15,914 bases of DNA from an uncultured Clostridia bacterium (GTDB taxonomy: Bacteria; Bacillota; Clostridia; Oscillospirales; Ruminococcaceae), in contig CAMWRN010000023.1 of NCBI GenBank assembly GCA_947176675.1, forward strand, positions 1 through 15,914, written 5' to 3'. The notes under the pieces are model-generated. The model saw only the letters and a program-made list of their open reading frames with translations, searched no databases and was not told the origin of the DNA. The position numbers and the translations under genes are program-made. The stretch's first letter is position 1; each line of letters begins with the position of its first letter. Of the stretch, positions 13,609-15,914 are shown one piece after another.

Positions 13609-14226
13609 ATGATAGTGGAGCTTGATTATTTAAAAATAAAAACCGAGAATGGCGTGATGTACGGCGGAGATCAGAAATACTTAGGAAAATCCGCCGCCAA
13701 AAGCGGCTGCGGCATGATCGCCGCTTGCGATATGCTGCTATATCTTTCGAAAAAAAACGCCGGAACAATTTCTTTTTCCGAATATACCGCATTTGCAGAA
13801 AAGCTTCGGGACGAAGTTTTTTATAATAATACCGGGAATCTAATAGGAATATTTCCGCGCAGAATTGCAAAAGTTCTCACAGAAAAAAGCGGACGGAAAT
13901 TCAAATATTATCCCGCTGTTAAATTTTTCGGGAGAAACGGCAAAAAGCTTGCGGAATTTATTTCTGAAGAAATAAAAAGCGGCATTCCCGTGATAGTCCG
14001 CGTGGGAGCGGATATCGGCGGACTTCCTTATAAAATAAGATACCCCGCTTCGGGAAAAAGCTTCACGGGTAAAATGAGCTGGCACTATATTACCGTGACT
14101 GGCATTTCGGAAAGCGGGATATTGACTTTTTCTTCATGGGGAGGGAAAGGGAGCGTATCCTGCGCCGCGCTTTACAGACATTTTGGCTTTACGGGCGGAA
14201 TTATCGCTGCGGACTACCGGTCCTGA
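13609..14226 (+). CDS. Papain-like/C39-like cysteine peptidase candidate
   Basis: I recognise no named gene. The 205-residue protein has the layout of a papain-fold (C39-like) cysteine peptidase. A Gln (Q22 in YGGDQKY) that could form the oxyanion hole comes first. GCGMIAACDMLLYL follows, with C34 as nucleophile at the start of a helix. SWHYITVTG with H159 comes near the end, then FSSWGGKG (175-181), which resembles papain's NSWG block but with Ser in place of the Asn. There is no signal peptide or membrane helix, so it appears cytosolic. ATG 13609 was chosen; GTG 13615 has better spacing (7 bases) from GGGGGA (13602-13607), and TTG 13582 is less likely. Its end overlaps the convergent deacetylase gene by 13 bases. 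It follows the metal operon, perhaps by readthrough. Confidence 0.6.
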   Translation: MIVELDYLKIKTENGVMYGGDQKYLGKSAAKSGCGMIAACDMLLYLSKKNAGTISFSEYTAFAEKLRDEVFYNNTGNLIGIFPRRIAKVLTEKSGRKFKYYPAVKFFGRNGKKLAEFISEEIKSGIPVIVRVGADIGGLPYKIRYPASGKSFTGKMSWHYITVTGISESGILTFSSWGGKGSVSCAALYRHFGFTGGIIAADYRS

Positions 14227-14840
14227 AAAACGTTCGTGTAGACAATATTTTTCTTGGGCACTATCTTATTTCGGGCGAAAAGCTCCGACACGGTGACGAA
14301 CTCGTAGTTCTCCAGCTTCATGGCAGGAATTATTCTGTCTATTGCCTCAACAGTGCGGAAATTTCCCGTCATGTCATGGAGAAGAATTACCGTTCCGTCA
14401 CTCACCTGCTCCATAATTTTGTTGAAGCGTTCGTCTGCGGAGACCTCATCGTTCCAGTCGTCAGCGCCCACGCCGCAGATAAATGTCAAATCAATAGTAT
14501 CAAACATAAGCTGATTATAGGATATGTACGGCGGACGGAAAAACTGCGGTCGTCTGCCAACGGCGGCTTCAACCGCGTCTGATGTGAAGTTTATTTCTGC
14601 AAGCATTTCCTCAGCCGTCATTTTCGTCATGTTTGAATGGGTGTGGGAATGGTTTTCAATCTCACAGCCAAGCTTTACCGCGCGGCGCATTACCTCCGCG
14701 CTTTCGGGGGTAATATTGTTGCCGCAGACAAAAAAGCTTGCGGGGATACCATGTTTTTCAAGCACACCTAAGACCTGCGGGGTCGTGACCGTATTGGGTC
14801 CGTCGTCGAATGTCAGGGCGGCGAATTTTTTTGCGTTCAT
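14214..14840 (-). CDS. NodB-type polysaccharide deacetylase
   Basis: A 208-residue carbohydrate esterase family 4 protein that removes acetyl groups from N-acetyl sugars such as peptidoglycan, chitin-like or xylan chains. All five motifs are present: TFDDGP with D12/D13, H64-S-H-T-H68 (metal ligands), R102-P-P-Y105, the D-W motif GADDWND at 126-132, and LLHD with H155. It consists almost only of the catalytic domain and has no visible signal peptide or anchor, which is odd for a wall enzyme. Export by another route or an intracellular substrate is possible. GGGAGC is 7 bases before the ATG. Its 3' end overlaps the cysteine-peptidase gene on the other strand, with no terminator between, so the two transcripts can interfere. 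Confidence 0.93.
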   Translation of the reverse strand: MNAKKFAALTFDDGPNTVTTPQVLGVLEKHGIPASFFVCGNNITPESAEVMRRAVKLGCEIENHSHTHSNMTKMTAEEMLAEINFTSDAVEAAVGRRPQFFRPPYISYNQLMFDTIDLTFICGVGADDWNDEVSADERFNKIMEQVSDGTVILLHDMTGNFRTVEAIDRIIPAMKLENYEFVTVSELFARNKIVPKKNIVYTNVFQDR

Positions 14841-14865
14841 AGAAGATGCTCCCTTTCAAATTTTA

Positions 14866-14894
14866 CGGTACGGGTCTCCGTGCCGATATTTTTT
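14866..14894 (+). terminator. Hairpin with T-run pointing right, between two leftward genes
   Basis: CGGTACGG (14866-14873) pairs with CCGTGCCG (14878-14885) with one T-G pair and a GTCT loop. ATA and six T (14889-14894) follow on the + strand. As - RNA the wobble becomes a C-A mismatch and the downstream run is only TAAAATTT. It therefore looks like a terminator for rightward transcription, or a weak bidirectional one that also serves the gene ending at 14901. Confidence 0.55.
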
Positions 14895-14900
14895 GTAATA

Positions 14901-15914
14901 TTATTTTATCACAATTTCCCTCGTCGGGTCAAGTCCGTTTCGCAATTCGAGGACAATACTTTCCGCGTTTTCAAAGTCGATATGCTCAAACTGAAGTGTG
15001 CAGACAAATTCATCGCTGTTTTCCACTTCCATTATCACATATGGCTGTCCGTTATAGTATTCGTCTAAACCGTTTTTAAGATAGGAAACATATTCGCCGT
15101 CCACGCGAAGCCTTACGGGACACTTGTCTTCCGAAAATTCTACAGAGTCCTTCGGTATGGCAAGAATAGTCCTGCCCTGCTTTCTGCCGGCGTCCCAGAC
15201 AGCGCTCCCTACATTGTTATAGGCGCTTTTGTATATTGGATAGGAAATATCTAACTTTGTGGCGTAAACTGTTGAAACGACGCGCTCTACGGTACAGTCA
15301 ATATTGTTTGATGTAGCGGGAACGTCAAGTTCAATTATTTTAGCGGGACGGATAACGCTTTTATCGGGAACAAATCCGAGAGAAAGCTTTGTCGGTGTTC
15401 TGGTAAAATACTTTTTCGCGCCTCTCTCGCAGCCCACGGCTCTTATGTCGAAAAATAGCTTGACCTGATTTTCCGCAGCCGATTCCGACCAATACGGATA
15501 ACACTTTGCCCTGAAAATATAGACCGTCTCTCCGTTTTCACCGGTAACGGGTACGCCGTCGTAGGTTGTCCAAGCGATCTTATCGCTGGCCGCACAGGTC
15601 TCGTCGTAGGTCATTATGTCCAGAGAAAGAGCTTTCAGATCATCGGGGGGATCTTTCAGCTTTGCTTCCAGAATAGCACAGCAGTCCTCATAATCGCCGA
15701 TAAATGCCAGAGCCTTTACCGACAGCAGGTCGTTCTCGGCGGAAATGTCCAGAGGCTGATACTCACCGTCGGTGAGCTTTTCTGCAGAAACAGAGTCGTC
15801 AAACTTGTTCCGCATTACCGTACCCAGATCGAAAAATCCCGCTATAGCAGCCGTTGTGACCGATACTGCAAGCACTGCCGCTGCCGACACCAACACGGCG
15901 GCGGTCCTTTTAAG
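14901..15914 (-). CDS. Membrane-anchored extracellular protein, partial (start outside window)
   Basis: The frame is open to the window's right edge. A GTG at 15896 could be read as a start, but the codons before it (L-K-R-T-A-A) continue naturally into the hydrophobic segment VLVSAAAVLAVSVTTAAIAGFF, and no ribosome binding site is seen, so I treat the gene as partial. The visible part is a transmembrane or signal segment followed by about 300 residues of mostly beta-type, polar, secreted sequence with several cysteines and no enzymatic motif I recognise. A Lys/Arg-led helix plus an extracellular beta domain recalls anti-sigma factors with DUF4179-like domains, whose partner would lie upstream, outside the window. 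That is inference. The 3' end is 16 bases from the hairpin at 14866-14885. Confidence 0.6.
   Translation of the reverse strand, partial: LKRTAAVLVSAAAVLAVSVTTAAIAGFFDLGTVMRNKFDDSVSAEKLTDGEYQPLDISAENDLLSVKALAFIGDYEDCCAILEAKLKDPPDDLKALSLDIMTYDETCAASDKIAWTTYDGVPVTGENGETVYIFRAKCYPYWSESAAENQVKLFFDIRAVGCERGAKKYFTRTPTKLSLGFVPDKSVIRPAKIIELDVPATSNNIDCTVERVVSTVYATKLDISYPIYKSAYNNVGSAVWDAGRKQGRTILAIPKDSVEFSEDKCPVRLRVDGEYVSYLKNGLDEYYNGQPYVIMEVENSDEFVCTLQFEHIDFENAESIVLELRNGLDPTREIVIK

Noticed and set aside
12963..13610. Leftward open frame of 215 codons opposite the P-type ATPase gene
   Set aside because: It lies antisense to conserved ATPase motifs, is Ser/Ala/Thr-rich as expected for a shadow frame, and has no ribosome binding site.
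1..15914. CRISPR arrays, tRNA or rRNA genes, insertion sequences
   Set aside because: No regularly spaced direct repeats, no cloverleaf or rRNA-like sequence, and no transposase or terminal repeats were seen on either strand.

Overview
The window looks like a chromosomal segment of a Gram-positive anaerobe of the Clostridia, probably Ruminococcus or a related Oscillospiraceae. This is an inference. It rests on strong AGGAGG-type ribosome binding sites, consensus TTGACA/TATAAT promoters, intrinsic terminators with U-tracts, an unbroken moderate-GC codon style, and the gene families present (PnuC, MmcQ/YjbR, CPBP proteases, ArsR/CadA). I saw no tRNA, rRNA, CRISPR array, transposase or phage gene. 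It reads as core-like chromosome cut into short operons, not as a mobile island.

Layout. (1) 6-3840, + strand: a three-gene MacA/MacB-like ABC exporter (membrane-fusion adaptor with an unusually long coiled coil, ATPase, FtsX-type permease), each junction a 4-base ATGA overlap. A strong hairpin follows. (2) 3920-4792, +: a CPBP intramembrane protease with intact motifs. (3) 4789-5688, +: a PnuC-type vitamin/nucleoside transporter with its own consensus promoter, which overlaps the stop codon of the previous gene. Its 5' leader has mutually exclusive hairpins and an intrinsic terminator just before the ribosome binding site, so it is a strong candidate RNA switch. (4) 5704-5779: a compact three-helix inverted-repeat structure with no gene. 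(5) 5827-7555, -: a U32-like cysteine-rich protein with its own promoter, a MmcQ/YjbR protein with its terminator, and a small XRE regulator. (6) 7714-10128, -: an operon of a degenerate CPBP-like membrane protein, a TadA-GNAT fusion and a small one-helix membrane protein. (7) 10129-10416: a divergent intergenic region with an ArsR-type operator candidate. (8) 10417-13533, +: a metal-resistance operon of an ArsR/SmtB sensor, a SAM methyltransferase and a Zn/Cd/Pb P1B-ATPase. (9) 13609-14226, +: a small papain-like/C39-like cysteine peptidase candidate, converging on and overlapping a NodB-type deacetylase (14214-14840, -). (10) 14901-15914, -: the C-terminal part of a membrane-anchored extracellular protein whose start lies outside the window.

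How the genes work together. The exporter trio forms one complex. In the metal operon, the ArsR protein probably senses Zn/Cd/Pb through two recognisable sites and represses itself and the efflux pump; the methyltransferase's role there is unexplained. In the 10128-7714 operon, tRNA wobble editing (TadA) is physically joined to an acetyltransferase, and the internal ribosome binding site could also allow the acetyltransferase to be made alone. The most promising unexplained element is the PnuC leader RNA, followed by the 5704-5779 structure and the TadA-GNAT fusion.
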